From Deltaproteobacteria bacterium (GTDB lineage Bacteria > Desulfobacterota > Binatia > Binatales > Binataceae): a stretch of DNA of 64,000 nucleotides. The position numbers and the translations under genes were made by a program. Positions 28,245 through 38,158 of this stretch are shown in pieces. Numbering within the stretch: the stretch's first letter is position 1; each line of letters opens with the position of its first letter. Under the pieces are notes generated by a model. The model had not been told where the DNA came from and did no database searches. It saw nothing but the letters and a program-made list of their open reading frames with translations. Location: the NCBI GenBank assembly GCA_021780225.1, contig JAJXZF010000036.1, positions 34,267 through 98,266 on the forward strand, written 5' to 3'.

Positions 28245-28982
28245 ATGAAACGTTATCGAAGCTCGGGAGCGTTCGGCGCGATCGTCTTTTTGTTCATCGT
28301 CGCCGCGCTGTGGGGAGTCGGCGAACCGGCGCTCGCGCTTGCGCTTTTCGCGCTCGGCGCGATCGTCTTCCTGCAACGCCAGGCGCGCCTGCGCCGCGCG
28401 CGCGACGCCGGCCGCGCCGACGCGATGATCGCCGCGGCGCGCGCGTTTGTCGCCAAAATCGACGCCGACCGCTGTCTGCCGTCGCTGCCGCCGCTCAATC
28501 TTAATCTCGGCGCGGACGAATTTGTCGTGATGCGCGAGGCGCGCTGTCGTGTCTTCGGCTTGCGCGAACCGTGCGGCGCGCCGCCCGACTCGCCCTATCT
28601 GCGATTCGCGGGATTTTCGATTTACGACGACCTCCGGCGATCGTCGCGCGGCGTTCCGCGCCACGTTTCCGCGGCCGGTTCGCTCTGTCTCACCAACCGC
28701 CGTCTGGTCTTCGTCGGCGAACGAGCCAATCTGGAGATCGCGCTGGCCGAAATGCTGGCGATCGAACCCGCGCTCGACTCGTTTCGCGTCGCCGTGGCGG
28801 GAGCGGATAATTCGCGCCGCTTCACGGCGGAAAATCCCTTGCTGTGGGGCCTGATGATCCGCTGGCTGAGCGCGACGCCCGTCGCTGAGCCGGGGCTTCC
28901 CGCCGGCGCCGCGTTGCGGCTGGTCGCGGACGCCGCCGGAATCCGCCGCAACGTCGCGATTTCGCTGACGCTCCCCGAATAG
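28245..28982 (+). CDS. Hypothetical membrane protein with PH-like domain
   Basis: A 245-residue protein without a family I can name. Two hydrophobic segments (about 8-26 and 28-42) are followed by a basic linker and a soluble domain. The part GSLCLTNRRLVFVGERANLEIAL (about 145-167) with the following MLAIEPALDSFRVAV has the look of a bacterial GRAM/PH-like barrel, where a loading strand TNRRLVF is typical. That link is a judgement by eye. I chose ATG at 28245 because the upstream frame runs over the repeat and insertion sequence end. Confidence 0.65.
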   Translation: MKRYRSSGAFGAIVFLFIVAALWGVGEPALALALFALGAIVFLQRQARLRRARDAGRADAMIAAARAFVAKIDADRCLPSLPPLNLNLGADEFVVMREARCRVFGLREPCGAPPDSPYLRFAGFSIYDDLRRSSRGVPRHVSAAGSLCLTNRRLVFVGERANLEIALAEMLAIEPALDSFRVAVAGADNSRRFTAENPLLWGLMIRWLSATPVAEPGLPAGAALRLVADAAGIRRNVAISLTLPE

Positions 28983-29051
28983 TTCGCCGGCGGCGGTTGC
29001 GATACGCGCGCGCGATGCGCATCTTTGAATGCGGAGACTTTTCGCTTATCG

Positions 29052-30158
29052 ATGGAATTCCGCGACTACTACAAGCTGCTCGGCGTCGAACGCGCCGCCT
29101 CCGCCAGCGAAATCAAAAGCGCCTATCGCAAACTCGCCCGCAAGTTCCATCCGGACGTAAATCCCAACAATAAAGAGGCCGAGCGCCGCTTCAAGGAGAT
29201 CAACGAGGCCTATCAGGTCCTCAGCGACGCCGGGAAGCGCAAGAAGTACGACGAGCTCGGAGCGGATTGGGAGCGCGGCGCGTCCGAGGAGGAAGTTTTC
29301 CGGCGTTACGCGCGCGCGGGCGGCGCCGAACACGCGCATCAGGGCGGCGACGAAGCGGGGGGCGGCTTCAGCGACTTCTTCGAGCGCTTCTTCGGCGGGC
29401 TTGGCGCTGGCGGCGGACGTGCACGCGGCTACTCCTTCGGCTTTGGCGACGAGGACGCCATCCATGGACGCCACGGCGGCCGCGCGCCCGATCTTCAGGC
29501 CGAAGTCGAAATTCCGCTCCGCGAGGCGGTGCACGGCAGCGAACGCCGGATCAATCTGGCCGCGACCGACGAATGCGAGAATTGCGGCGGCTCGGGCGTG
29601 ATCGCGCGGCAGGAAAAGCGCGGCAACGCGCGCATCATCCGCTCCGCCGACCAATGTCCGCAATGCGGCGGCGCCGGCGTGGTTCGCGCCTATCGCCAGC
29701 TCGAAGTGAAGATTCCGCCCGGGATGACCGACGGCTCGCGAATCCGGCTCAAAGGGCAGGGCGGCAAGGGCGCCAAACCCGAGCTCAACGGCGACCTGTT
29801 CCTGACGATTCGGCTGAAACCGTCGAACGTCTTCAGCGTCTCAGGCCGCGATCTCCGCTGCCAGCTTCCGGTGTGGGATTATGAGGCCGCGCTGGGCGCC
29901 GAAGTCACCGCGCCGGTCCTCGACGGCAAAATCGCATTGAAGATTCCGGCCGGCAGCCAGAGCGGCCGGGTGATGCGGCTGAAGGGTCGCGGGATTCCCG
30001 GACGCGGCAAGGAAGCCGCCGGCGATCTGCTCTACGAACTCAAAGTGCTTGCTCCCACCGACATGAATTCGGAGGAGCGCCGCTTGATGGAGCAGTTCGC
30101 CGAGCGCCGCCGCTCGCGTGAGGTGCCCGATCCGCGGGCCGACCTGATGCGGGAGTGA
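29052..30158 (+). CDS. DnaJ-type co-chaperone with a half-size zinc finger
   Basis: Hsp40 co-chaperone of 368 residues that would stimulate DnaK. A J domain (1-68) has HPD in KFHPDVN. A Gly/Phe-rich region follows (about 95-140). Instead of the four CxxCxGxG repeats of DnaJ there are two, CENCGGSG and CPQCGGAG, separated by about 22 residues. The C-terminal substrate-binding domains follow ([37 protein letters not shown]). It is thus between DnaJ (type I) and CbpA (type II). A cbpM-like gene follows five bases later, supporting a CbpA-like role. ATG at 29052 is chosen since [12 protein letters not shown] is the standard opening. Confidence 0.9.
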   Translation: MEFRDYYKLLGVERAASASEIKSAYRKLARKFHPDVNPNNKEAERRFKEINEAYQVLSDAGKRKKYDELGADWERGASEEEVFRRYARAGGAEHAHQGGDEAGGGFSDFFERFFGGLGAGGGRARGYSFGFGDEDAIHGRHGGRAPDLQAEVEIPLREAVHGSERRINLAATDECENCGGSGVIARQEKRGNARIIRSADQCPQCGGAGVVRAYRQLEVKIPPGMTDGSRIRLKGQGGKGAKPELNGDLFLTIRLKPSNVFSVSGRDLRCQLPVWDYEAALGAEVTAPVLDGKIALKIPAGSQSGRVMRLKGRGIPGRGKEAAGDLLYELKVLAPTDMNSEERRLMEQFAERRRSREVPDPRADLMRE

Positions 30159-30163
30159 GAGCG

Positions 30164-30457
30164 ATGGCCCGACGACGCACGAATCGCTCAGACCGGTCCG
30201 CCGGCCCGCGCGAAGTTCTCTTGATCAGCCGCACGGCGCTGCTGGTAATGTCGGGCGCGAGCGAGCGCGAACTGGCGGTGTGGGAGCGCGAGGATTTAAT
30301 CGCGCCGGTCGAGTATGTCGACCGCGGCGGCGAGCCGCTTTACGATCGCGAGACGCTGCGCCGCATCCGCGTAATCCGCACCCTGGCCGACGAGCTGGAA
30401 GTCAATCTGCCCGGAATCGGCGTGATTCTGAACCTGCTCGACCAGCTCGGCGGTTGA
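30164..30457 (+). CDS. cbpM: CbpM/MerR-type chaperone modulator
   Basis: A 97-residue protein with a MerR-like winged-helix segment: LLISRTALLVMSGASERELAVWEREDLIAPV then LYDRETLRRIRVIRTLADELEVNLPGIGVIL. In E. coli, CbpM binds the J domain of CbpA and inhibits it. In other species similar MerR proteins (HspR) repress chaperone genes. Position directly after a DnaJ-family gene supports either role. The sequence is closer in length to CbpM than to full MerR regulators. Confidence 0.8.
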   Translation: MARRRTNRSDRSAGPREVLLISRTALLVMSGASERELAVWEREDLIAPVEYVDRGGEPLYDRETLRRIRVIRTLADELEVNLPGIGVILNLLDQLGG

Positions 30458-30562
30458 TGCGGGAACCGGTGGTCATGCGGATTGTGCGGAGCGTCGCGGC
30501 CGGCCGGCCGGCGCCGTCCTCCGGCGCCGACAAATCAGCCAACCGCCCGCGCGGCGATCGGC

Positions 30563-30568
30563 TATACT
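30563..30568 (+). promoter_or_regulatory. Candidate -10 box for tilS
   Basis: TATACT ends eight bases before the tilS ATG at 30577, so transcription would begin at or very near the start codon. No clear -35 is found at 17 bases. A GGCGCC-N7-GGCGCC hairpin lies about 35 bases upstream and could end the dnaJ-cbpM transcript. Confidence 0.4.
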
Positions 30569-30576
30569 GAATATCG

Positions 30577-31995
30577 ATGGACACCCGGCTGACCACCGCC
30601 GTTGAGAATGCGGTCCTGTCCGCGCTGGAGCGGGCGGGCGTCGCGCCCGCAGCGCCGGTGATGGTCGCGCTGTCGGGCGGTCCCGATTCGGTCGCCCTCC
30701 TGTACGCGATGTGGCGGCTGAAAGGCGCCGCCGTACGTTCCGGGCCGCTCTTCGCCGCGCATTTGAACCATCGGATGCGCCCCGGCGAAGCCGATCGCGA
30801 CGAAGCCCATGTCCGCGGTTTGTGCGGCAAGCTCGGGGTCGAACTGGCGGTCGAACGGGCGTCCGGGCTGGCTTTGGGCGGGAATGTTGAAGAACGCGCG
30901 CGGCACGCCCGGCGCGATTTCCTGATTCGCGCGGCGGCGCGCTTTGGCGCGGAATATATCGCCTTGGCGCATAATCGCGACGACCAGGCCGAGACGGTCC
31001 TGATGCGGCTGATGCGCGGCAGCGGCGTCGCCGGCCTCGCCGCGATCGCGCCGGCCGGACCGGGAAATATGGTCCGGCCGCTGCTGGACGTTGCGCGCGA
31101 CCGGATTCTGAAATACCTCGACGCGCTCGGCGCGGCCTACGTCACGGACGGCACAAATTTCGACCGCCGCTTCCTGCGCAACCGGGTCCGGCATGAACTT
31201 CTGCCTGATCTGGAACGCGGCTATGCTCGTGGCGTCGGGCGGCGGCTGGCCGCGATTGCGTCGGAAATGCGCGAGCTTGATCGCTACCTGAGCGCCGCCG
31301 CCGATACGGAATTGAAGCGGCGGCTGGATCGATCGGGGCGACTCGCGCTTGCCGGCTTTGACGCCCTGCCGCAAGCGCTCGCAAGCGCGTTGATTCGGCG
31401 CTGGCTGCGGAGCGCGCTCGGCGATCTGCGGCGGGTAAATCGTTATCAGATCGAACGAATCGTGAAGCTTTGCGTGGACGGGCGCGCCGGATCGTCGATT
31501 ACTTTGCCCGGCGGACGGCAGATGCGGATCGATTACGGATTTGCGGCTGTCGCGGCGGCGCTCGACTTTGGCGCGCCCGCTTACACGCATCCGCTGGCTA
31601 TTCCGGGTGCGACCGAGGCGTCGTCGGCGGGCTTTCGCTTTATCGTTCGATTGATGTCGAACGATGTTTTAATCAAGGCGCTTGACGAACAGGGCCACGC
31701 TCGCTCGAAAAATCGAGCGTGGTTTGACGCCGAGGCGATCGATCGCGGCCTGATCGTGCGTAATTTTAATCAAGGAGATCGCATTGCGCCGCTGGGCATG
31801 AGCGGGACGCGCAAAGTGCAAGACGTTTTCGTCGATCGCAAAACCCCGCGCGCGCGTCGGGCGTCGTGGCCGATGGTAGTGGCCGAGGGGCAAATCGTAT
31901 GGATTCCCGGGCTGATCCGCAGCCGCTTCGGACTGGTCGATCCGGCCAGCCGGGAAGTTCTGGAGGTCGAGGCTCAGCCCATGCCGGGCGCGTGA
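30577..31995 (+). CDS. tilS: TilS, tRNA(Ile)-lysidine synthetase
   Basis: Converts the wobble cytidine of the CAU-anticodon isoleucine tRNA to lysidine using ATP and lysine. The 472 residues carry the P-loop VALSGGPDSVALL (about 30-42), AAHLNHRMRPGEADRDE, and IALAHNRDDQAETVLMRL with the family's HxxDDxAET. A linker domain and a C-terminal domain with the segment PLGMSGTRKVQDVFVDRKTP (about 406-425), which contacts the tRNA acceptor stem, complete it. Length fits the long bacterial form. ftsH follows, a frequent neighbour. Confidence 0.94.
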   Translation: MDTRLTTAVENAVLSALERAGVAPAAPVMVALSGGPDSVALLYAMWRLKGAAVRSGPLFAAHLNHRMRPGEADRDEAHVRGLCGKLGVELAVERASGLALGGNVEERARHARRDFLIRAAARFGAEYIALAHNRDDQAETVLMRLMRGSGVAGLAAIAPAGPGNMVRPLLDVARDRILKYLDALGAAYVTDGTNFDRRFLRNRVRHELLPDLERGYARGVGRRLAAIASEMRELDRYLSAAADTELKRRLDRSGRLALAGFDALPQALASALIRRWLRSALGDLRRVNRYQIERIVKLCVDGRAGSSITLPGGRQMRIDYGFAAVAAALDFGAPAYTHPLAIPGATEASSAGFRFIVRLMSNDVLIKALDEQGHARSKNRAWFDAEAIDRGLIVRNFNQGDRIAPLGMSGTRKVQDVFVDRKTPRARRASWPMVVAEGQIVWIPGLIRSRFGLVDPASREVLEVEAQPMPGA

Positions 31996-32003
31996 ATCCC
32001 GCG

Positions 32004-32033
32004 TTGCTTACAAATTAAACCGCGTGCTACCGT
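32004..32033 (+). promoter_or_regulatory. Candidate promoter for ftsH
   Basis: TTGCTT (32004-32009), 18 bases, TACCGT (32028-32033), ending ten bases before the ftsH ATG at 32044. There is no ribosome-binding purine run between them, so the ftsH message could have a very short or no leader. Confidence 0.35.
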
Positions 32034-32043
32034 TTTAGTTAAA

Positions 32044-33978
32044 ATGAACCAAGTTTCCCGCAATATCGCGCTGTGGCTGGTGCTAGTCCTGATGGTGCTG
32101 CTGCTGGTCAATTTTTTCAGCCGCCAGCAACAGCGTTCTCCAGAGATAATCTTTTCGGATTTTCTCAATCAGGTCGAAAAAGGCCAGGTCGCCGAGGTTA
32201 CGATCCAAGGCAACACGATCTCCGGCGCAGCCACCAATGGCGACCATTTCAAGACCTACGCGCCGCAGGATCCGGAGCTGATTAAGACGCTCCGCGACAA
32301 AGGCGTGAAGATAGCGGCCAAGCCGGCCGACAGCGACCCTTGGTGGATGGTCATCCTGCTGCAATGGTTCCCGATGCTGCTGCTGGTCGCGGTCTGGATT
32401 TTCTTCATGCGCCAGATGCAGATCGGCGGCGGCAAGGCGATGTCGTTCGGGAAGAGCCGCGCGAAATTACTGACCGAAAACACCCATAAGATTACTTTTG
32501 CCGATGTCGCCGGAATCGACGAGGCCAAGGACGAACTCGAGGAAATAATTCTTTTCCTCAAGGATCCCAAGCGTTTTACCCGGCTCGGCGGCCGGATTCC
32601 GAAAGGCGTCCTGCTGGTCGGACCACCCGGCACCGGCAAGACGCTGCTGGCGCGCGCGATCGCGGGCGAGGCCGGCGTGCCGTTCTTTTCGATTTCGGGA
32701 TCGGATTTCGTCGAGATGTTCGTGGGCGTCGGCGCTTCGCGCGTGCGCGACCTGTTCGTGCAGGGCAAAAAACATGCGCCTTGCATCATCTTCATCGACG
32801 AAATCGACGCCGTCGGACGCCATCGCGGGGCCGGGCTGGGTGGCGGCCACGATGAGCGCGAACAGACGCTCAACCAGTTGCTGGTTGAGATGGACGGCTT
32901 CGAGGCCAACGAAGGCGTAATCCTCGTCGCGGCGACCAACCGCCCCGATGTGCTTGATCCCGCGCTGTTGCGTCCCGGCCGGTTCGACCGCCGGGTGGTG
33001 GTGCCGCGTCCGGACGTGAGAGGCCGTGAAGGCATTCTGAAGGTCCATACCCGCAAAGTGCCGCTGAGCGACGACGTCGATGTGGCGCGGCTGGCGCGCT
33101 CGACCTCGGGCTTCGCGGGCGCGGACTTGGAAAATCTGGTCAACGAGGCCGCCCTGCTGGCCGCCCGGCGCGCCAAGGAAAAGGTCGAAATGACCGATTT
33201 CGAGTTGGCCAAAGACAAGGTCCTGATGGGCGCCGAGCGGCGTTCCATGGTGATGTCGCAGGAGGAGCGGCGCAAGGTCGCCTACCATGAATCCGGCCAT
33301 GCGCTGGTGGCCGTGCTGCAATCCGGGGGCGATCCGCTTCATAAAGTGACGATCATTCCGCGCGGGATGGCGCTCGGCGTGACTCAACAGTTGCCGATCG
33401 ACGATCGCTATACCCATTCGCGCGGCTACCTGATGACCTCGCTGGCCGTGTTGTTCGGCGGTCGTGTGGCCGAACAGATGGTTTTCAATGAAATGTGGAC
33501 GGGCGCCGGCAATGATATCGAGCGGGCGACCGAGCTGGCGCGCAAGATGGTCTGCGAATGGGGCATGAGCGAAGAGCTTGGCCCGATGACCTTCGGCAAG
33601 CACGAGGAGCAGGTCTTTCTCGGCCGCGATTTGGGCCATTCCAAGGACTACTCCGAGCACACTGCGGTCGAAATCGATCGCGAAGTGCGCAGGCTGGTCG
33701 ATCAGGCCTACACCACCGCCCGCAAGTTGCTCAGCGATCATGTCACGCTGCTCCACGCGCTCGCCGACCGGCTGCTGGAGAAAGAAGTGGTGGACGGCTC
33801 CGAGGTCACGGCGATGGCGCAGGCGTATCGCGAAGGGCGTCCGTTGCCCGCCAGTGAGCCGGTCGCGGCGGCAGCGCCGTCGGGCGGATCGCCGGCGGCG
33901 CCGCGCGAAAAGCCGCAGGTCGCCGAAGGCGAAGCGCCTGCGCCGGGTCTTGTGGCGCCCAAGCCCTCGCTCGCATAA
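32044..33978 (+). CDS. ftsH: FtsH, ATP-dependent zinc metalloprotease
   Basis: Membrane-anchored AAA+ protease that degrades short-lived and misassembled membrane proteins, including LpxC in Gram-negative bacteria. In its 644 residues, helix 1 (about 8-25) and helix 2 (about 103-121) flank a periplasmic domain. The AAA module has Walker A GPPGTGKT (about 193-200), Walker [14 protein letters not shown] and the arginine-finger segment RPGRFDR. The zinc site HESGH is at 415-419. The C-terminal tail is alanine/proline-rich and of variable type. A strong terminator follows. Confidence 0.97.
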   Translation: MNQVSRNIALWLVLVLMVLLLVNFFSRQQQRSPEIIFSDFLNQVEKGQVAEVTIQGNTISGAATNGDHFKTYAPQDPELIKTLRDKGVKIAAKPADSDPWWMVILLQWFPMLLLVAVWIFFMRQMQIGGGKAMSFGKSRAKLLTENTHKITFADVAGIDEAKDELEEIILFLKDPKRFTRLGGRIPKGVLLVGPPGTGKTLLARAIAGEAGVPFFSISGSDFVEMFVGVGASRVRDLFVQGKKHAPCIIFIDEIDAVGRHRGAGLGGGHDEREQTLNQLLVEMDGFEANEGVILVAATNRPDVLDPALLRPGRFDRRVVVPRPDVRGREGILKVHTRKVPLSDDVDVARLARSTSGFAGADLENLVNEAALLAARRAKEKVEMTDFELAKDKVLMGAERRSMVMSQEERRKVAYHESGHALVAVLQSGGDPLHKVTIIPRGMALGVTQQLPIDDRYTHSRGYLMTSLAVLFGGRVAEQMVFNEMWTGAGNDIERATELARKMVCEWGMSEELGPMTFGKHEEQVFLGRDLGHSKDYSEHTAVEIDREVRRLVDQAYTTARKLLSDHVTLLHALADRLLEKEVVDGSEVTAMAQAYREGRPLPASEPVAAAAPSGGSPAAPREKPQVAEGEAPAPGLVAPKPSLA

Positions 33979-34012
33979 TCGGGCGGCGTGAGCTTAATAC
34001 CTGACGCCGGAT

Positions 34013-34045
34013 ACGGCGCGGCTCCGGTCGCGCCGTTTTTCTTTT
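34013..34045 (+). terminator. Rho-independent terminator after ftsH
   Basis: Stem ACGGCGCG (34013-34020), loop GCTCCGGT, stem CGCGCCGT (34029-34036), then a T-rich run TTTTCTTTT. It ends four bases before the folP ATG, so folP needs readthrough or its own start point. Confidence 0.85.
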
Positions 34046-34049
34046 GACC

Positions 34050-34958
34050 ATGGCGCGACACAATTCAGACACGATCCGCGCGTCTGCCGCGCGATGCCGA
34101 TCCAAAACCCGCGCCCCCCGCGCGATGCGGCTCGCGGACGGCCGGATCATCAAATTCCCGGCGGTGATGGGAATCCTGAACGTCACGCCGGATTCGTTTT
34201 CGGACGGCGGTCTCTATATCGATCCCGGCCGGGCCGTTGAGCACGCGCTTGAAATGGAGGCGGCCGGCGCCGCGATTATCGATGTCGGCGGCGAATCGAC
34301 CCGTCCGCTCGGCGCCGCCGCGGTGTCGGTCGAAACCGAGCTTGCGCGGGTGATGCCGGTAATCGAGCGGCTGGCGGGCCGGTTGCGAGCGCCGCTTTCG
34401 GTCGATACCCGGCGCAACGCGGTCGCGCGGGCCGCGCTCGATGCGGGAGCGGCGATCATCAACGATATCAGTGCGCTCGAACACGATCCGAAAATGGCGC
34501 CGGTGGTCGCGCAGGCGCGCGCCGCGATCATTCTGATGCACATGCGGGGCGGGCCTACCGATCATGCGCGCCATGCCCGCTATCGTGACGTGCTTGGCGA
34601 GGTCGTTGCCTATCTCGACCGGCGCAGCCGCGTCGCCGTGGAAGCGGGAATTCCGCGGTCGCGGATAATGCTCGATCCCGGACTCGGTTTTGCCAAAAAC
34701 CGGCGGCATAACCTGATCATGATGGGTGGCCTATGGCGGCTTCGCGCGCTAGGCTTTCCGGTAGTGGTGGGGGCCTCGCGCAAGCGCTTCGTAAGGGCGC
34801 TCGCGGGGGAAGGGGCGGAGATGGTGGAGATCGGCAATTCCGTCGTGCATGCGCTGGCGGTTTCATCTGGCGCGGCGGTCCTCAGAGCGCATCGGGTGGA
34901 CGCCGCGATAGTGGCATTGAGGATGGCGGCGGCAATTGCGGCCGAGAGCCGAAACTGA
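34050..34958 (+). CDS. folP: FolP, dihydropteroate synthase
   Basis: Condenses 6-hydroxymethyl-dihydropterin diphosphate with p-aminobenzoate in folate synthesis; target of sulfonamides. TIM-barrel protein of 302 residues with MGILNVTPDSFSDGG (loop 1, about 41-55), IIDVGGESTRP, SVDTRRNAVARAAL, IINDISAL, MHMRGGP and the C-terminal HRVDAAIVALRMA. The ATG at 34050 follows a terminator by four bases; a TTG at 34044 is less likely. About 35 basic residues precede the core. ftsH-folP order is widespread in Gram-negatives. Confidence 0.95.
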   Translation: MARHNSDTIRASAARCRSKTRAPRAMRLADGRIIKFPAVMGILNVTPDSFSDGGLYIDPGRAVEHALEMEAAGAAIIDVGGESTRPLGAAAVSVETELARVMPVIERLAGRLRAPLSVDTRRNAVARAALDAGAAIINDISALEHDPKMAPVVAQARAAIILMHMRGGPTDHARHARYRDVLGEVVAYLDRRSRVAVEAGIPRSRIMLDPGLGFAKNRRHNLIMMGGLWRLRALGFPVVVGASRKRFVRALAGEGAEMVEIGNSVVHALAVSSGAAVLRAHRVDAAIVALRMAAAIAAESRN

Positions 34959-34966
34959 CGCGGGCG

Positions 34967-35719
34967 ATGCACGGTTTCATTTCAGTCATACCCGAACCAC
35001 GCTGGCAGGATATTCTCGATATCCTGATTGTCGCCTATGTGATCTATCGGATTGCGCTGCTGATCCGCGCGACGCGGACCGCGCAGATGGTGATCGGACT
35101 GGGCATCGTGGCGGGCGCTTTCGTCGGCTCGCAGATGCTCGGTTTGTTCACCCTCAACTGGCTTTTGAACAATTTTTTCGGCTCGTTGATCGTGATTCTG
35201 GTCGTGATCTTTCAATCCGATATCCGCCGCGCGCTGACCGGACTGGGGGCCCGGTCCTTCTTCACCACGCGCACCAATGTCGCCAGCGTCGCGCAGGAAT
35301 TGGCGGCGGCGGCGGCGTGGCTTTCGGCGCGGCGAATAGGCGCCTTGATCGTGCTCGAGCAGGAGGTCGGACTGCAGGAATTCGTCGAAACCGGCCGGAT
35401 GATCGACGGGCGGGTTTCGCCCGAACTGCTGGAGACGATTTTCATGCGCGGCTCGCCGCTGCACGACGGCGCCGCGATTATCAAGGGCGACCGCCTGGTG
35501 GCGGCGGCCTGCCTGCTGCCGCTTTCGGCGAATCCCAATGTGAGCCTCGCGCTCGGCACGCGCCATCGCGCGGCTATCGGCCTGACCGAAGACAATGACG
35601 CGGTGGTGCTGGTGGTGTCCGAAGAGGACGGCACCGTTTCGATCGCACGCAACGGACAGTTGCAGCGCGGCCTGGACGCCAACGCCGTGGTTGAAACATT
35701 GCAGGAGTTGCCCGCGTAG
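34967..35719 (+). CDS. cdaA: CdaA, membrane diadenylate cyclase
   Basis: Makes cyclic di-AMP from two ATP. The 250-residue protein has three N-terminal transmembrane helices (about 14-80) and a DAC domain with the catalytic motifs LHDGAAII (about 166-173) and RHRAAIGLTE (about 200-209), plus SEEDGTVSIARNG. The ATG at 34967 gives MHGFISVIPEP, eight bases after the folP stop. cdaA-cdaR-glmM is the classic order from Firmicutes, where CdaA, CdaR and GlmM interact. Here it occurs in a lipopolysaccharide-producing bacterium. Confidence 0.94.
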   Translation: MHGFISVIPEPRWQDILDILIVAYVIYRIALLIRATRTAQMVIGLGIVAGAFVGSQMLGLFTLNWLLNNFFGSLIVILVVIFQSDIRRALTGLGARSFFTTRTNVASVAQELAAAAAWLSARRIGALIVLEQEVGLQEFVETGRMIDGRVSPELLETIFMRGSPLHDGAAIIKGDRLVAAACLLPLSANPNVSLALGTRHRAAIGLTEDNDAVVLVVSEEDGTVSIARNGQLQRGLDANAVVETLQELPA

Positions 35720-35756
35720 AAATAATTGCGCGGGAATCGAACAGCGGCGCGAGCGA

Positions 35757-36791
35757 ATGGCGAGAACGATGGCCACCCCGATGATCACTCCTCCGCTTAA
35801 GGCCGCCCCGCCCGGCCGGCGGACGCAGCCGGCGGCCGGCGGGAGCCGCTTCGCTTGGGCCGGACTCATGCGCGGCGTCAAGAGCAACATCGGGCTCAAG
35901 CTGCTCTCGCTCGTGTTGGCGATCGGGCTCTGGATGTTCGTCAACGCGGGACAGCATGGCGCGCTCGAGTCGTTTCAGGTGCCGATCAGCTATCGCGATT
36001 TGCCGGCCGGCTTTCTGATCACCAACCCGCATCCGGAATTCGTGCGCATCCAGGTCGCCGGTCCGCGCACGCTGCTTTCGCTGATTGATCCCGCCCGCCT
36101 GACGTTGCATCTCGATCTGACCGGAGTGGGCGTCGGGCAGGCGTCGTTCAAGATCGGTTCCGATTCGTTCGCCGTGCCGCGCCAGACCGATGTCACCAGC
36201 GTATTGCCGTCGCAAATCGTGCTCGATGTCGATCGGATCGTGACGCGCTCCCTTCCGGTGCGGCTGATTGCGGAAGGAGCGCCGGCCGAGGGCTACAAAA
36301 TCGCTTCGACCGAGGTGATTCCGCCCAGGATCGACGTGCGCGGCCCCAGCCGCGAGTTGGCCCGGCTTGACGAAGTGCAGACCGAACCGCTCGCGATCGA
36401 AGGGATCAGCGCCGATCTCGATCGCACCATCGATTTGACCGCGCCGGGCGGCTCGGCGCGGCTGCAGACCGGCGAAGTCGAAGCCAAAGTGGCGCTGCAG
36501 CCGGTAATCGCCAGCCGGGAGTTCCGCGACGTTCGAGTGCAGGTCCGCGACTCCGCGTACCGCTTTCGCGTCGCGCCGAAACGGGTGACGATGGTGCTGC
36601 GCGGTCCGCTGTTGACGCTGGCCAAACTTGATTTGAGCAACGCCGTTTATGTGGAAGCGGGCGGATTGCCGCCGGGGTCCTACAGTATGCCTGTGCAGGT
36701 GAATCTGCCGGACGACGTCGCGCTCGCGCGGCAATCGCCGGCCCGGGTTAAAGTCAGGATGTATCGCGAAATGCAGGGGCGCGGCAGATGA
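35757..36791 (+). CDS. cdaR: CdaR, YbbR-domain regulator of CdaA
   Basis: Single-pass membrane protein (344 residues) that modulates CdaA in Firmicutes. After about 38 basic, proline-rich residues comes a transmembrane helix (about 45-62, NIGLKLLSLVLAIGLWMFV). Several extracytoplasmic YbbR repeats of about 80 residues follow, recognisable by ESFQVPISYRDLPAGF, RSLPVRLIAEGAPAEGY and EFRDVRVQVRDS. It overlaps glmM by ATGA. ATG at 35757 fits the gap to cdaA; an upstream frame runs into that gene. Confidence 0.85.
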   Translation: MARTMATPMITPPLKAAPPGRRTQPAAGGSRFAWAGLMRGVKSNIGLKLLSLVLAIGLWMFVNAGQHGALESFQVPISYRDLPAGFLITNPHPEFVRIQVAGPRTLLSLIDPARLTLHLDLTGVGVGQASFKIGSDSFAVPRQTDVTSVLPSQIVLDVDRIVTRSLPVRLIAEGAPAEGYKIASTEVIPPRIDVRGPSRELARLDEVQTEPLAIEGISADLDRTIDLTAPGGSARLQTGEVEAKVALQPVIASREFRDVRVQVRDSAYRFRVAPKRVTMVLRGPLLTLAKLDLSNAVYVEAGGLPPGSYSMPVQVNLPDDVALARQSPARVKVRMYREMQGRGR

Positions 36792-38158
36792 GCGGCGGGC
36801 GGCGCTTGTTCGGAACCGACGGCGTGCGCGGCGTCGCCAATTTCGAGCCGATCACTTCGGAAACGGCGCTCAAGCTGGGCCGTGCGCTGGCGTTTGTTTT
36901 CCGCTCCGGCGCGGCGCGCCATCGGCGGATTCTGATCGGCAAGGACACGCGGCTTTCGGGCTATATGCTGGAAACCGCGATGGCCTCGGGAATCTGCTCG
37001 ATGGGCGCGGACGTATGGCTGGTCGGGCCGCTGCCGACGCCGGGGATCGCGTTTCTGGCCCGCAGCATGCGGGCGGACGCCGGAGTAGTGATTTCGGCGT
37101 CGCATAATCCGTTCGCCGACAACGGAATCAAGTTTTTCTCGCGCGAGGGCTTCAAACTCGACGACGCGACCGAGCGCCGGATCGAGGAATTGACGCTGGA
37201 GGCGGGCGCGCTCGAACGCGAGCGGGCGCGCGGCGCCGATATCGGCAAGGCCGCGCGCATCGACGACGCGATCGGCCGCTATCTGGTGTTCCTGAAAAAC
37301 TGCCTGCCGCGCGATCTGACGTTCGACGGCTTGCGGGTCGCGATCGATTGCGCCAACGGCGCCGCCTACAAGGTCGGCCCCGACGCGCTCGAAGAGCTTG
37401 GCGCCTCGGTCAAAACGATCGGCTGCGAACCGGACGGAATCAATATCAACGACGGTTGCGGCGCGGTCGCGCCGGAGCGGTTGCGCGAGACCGTGCTGGA
37501 AGCGCGCGCGGACGTCGGAATCGCGCTCGACGGCGACGGCGATCGCGCGATTTTGGTTGACGAGCGCGGCGAAATTTTCGACGGCGACGACGTGCTGGCG
37601 CTGATGGGCGCGCGGCTGGCGGAGCGCGGCCGGCTCAACGCCAAAACCGTGGTTGCGACAGTGATGAGCAATTTCGGCCTGGAACGGGCGCTGGCCGAAG
37701 CCGGCGTGCGGCTGGTGCGTACGGAGGTCGGCGATCCGGCGGTGGTGCGCGAGATGCGCGCGCATGGCTACAACCTGGGCGGAGAGCAATCCGGCCACGT
37801 GGTCTTTATGGATTGCTCGACCACCGGCGACGGCTTGATCACCGCGCTGCTGGCGCTGGCGGCGATGGTGGAAAGCGGCCGGCCGCTCAGCGAATTGCGC
37901 AAACTGCGCCGCGCGCCGCAGGTGTTGCGCAATGTGCGGGTGCGCGAACGCACGCCGCTGGATTCGATTCCGGAGATCGCGCGCGCGATCGCCGCCGCCG
38001 AAGAGCGGCTGTCCGGAGCCGGCCGCCTGCTGGTGCGCTATTCAGGCACCGAGATGCTGGCGCGGGTGATGGTCGAGGGCGAGGACGCGCGCGCAATCGC
38101 TGAGCTTGCTGACGCGATTGCGTGGGCGATCGAACGGCGGCTCGGAGCGTCGGAATGA
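36788..38158 (+). CDS. glmM: GlmM, phosphoglucosamine mutase
   Basis: Interconverts glucosamine-6-phosphate and glucosamine-1-phosphate for peptidoglycan and lipopolysaccharide precursors. The 456 residues include LFGTDGVRGVAN, phosphoserine motif VVISASHNPFADNG (about 98-111), metal loop DGDGDRAI (about 247-254), GGEQSGHVVF and C-terminal RYSGTEMLARVMVEG (phosphate binding). Length fits. It overlaps cdaR upstream and pdxJ downstream by ATGA junctions, so translation is coupled along the operon. Confidence 0.97.
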   Translation: MSGGRRLFGTDGVRGVANFEPITSETALKLGRALAFVFRSGAARHRRILIGKDTRLSGYMLETAMASGICSMGADVWLVGPLPTPGIAFLARSMRADAGVVISASHNPFADNGIKFFSREGFKLDDATERRIEELTLEAGALERERARGADIGKAARIDDAIGRYLVFLKNCLPRDLTFDGLRVAIDCANGAAYKVGPDALEELGASVKTIGCEPDGININDGCGAVAPERLRETVLEARADVGIALDGDGDRAILVDERGEIFDGDDVLALMGARLAERGRLNAKTVVATVMSNFGLERALAEAGVRLVRTEVGDPAVVREMRAHGYNLGGEQSGHVVFMDCSTTGDGLITALLALAAMVESGRPLSELRKLRRAPQVLRNVRVRERTPLDSIPEIARAIAAAEERLSGAGRLLVRYSGTEMLARVMVEGEDARAIAELADAIAWAIERRLGASE

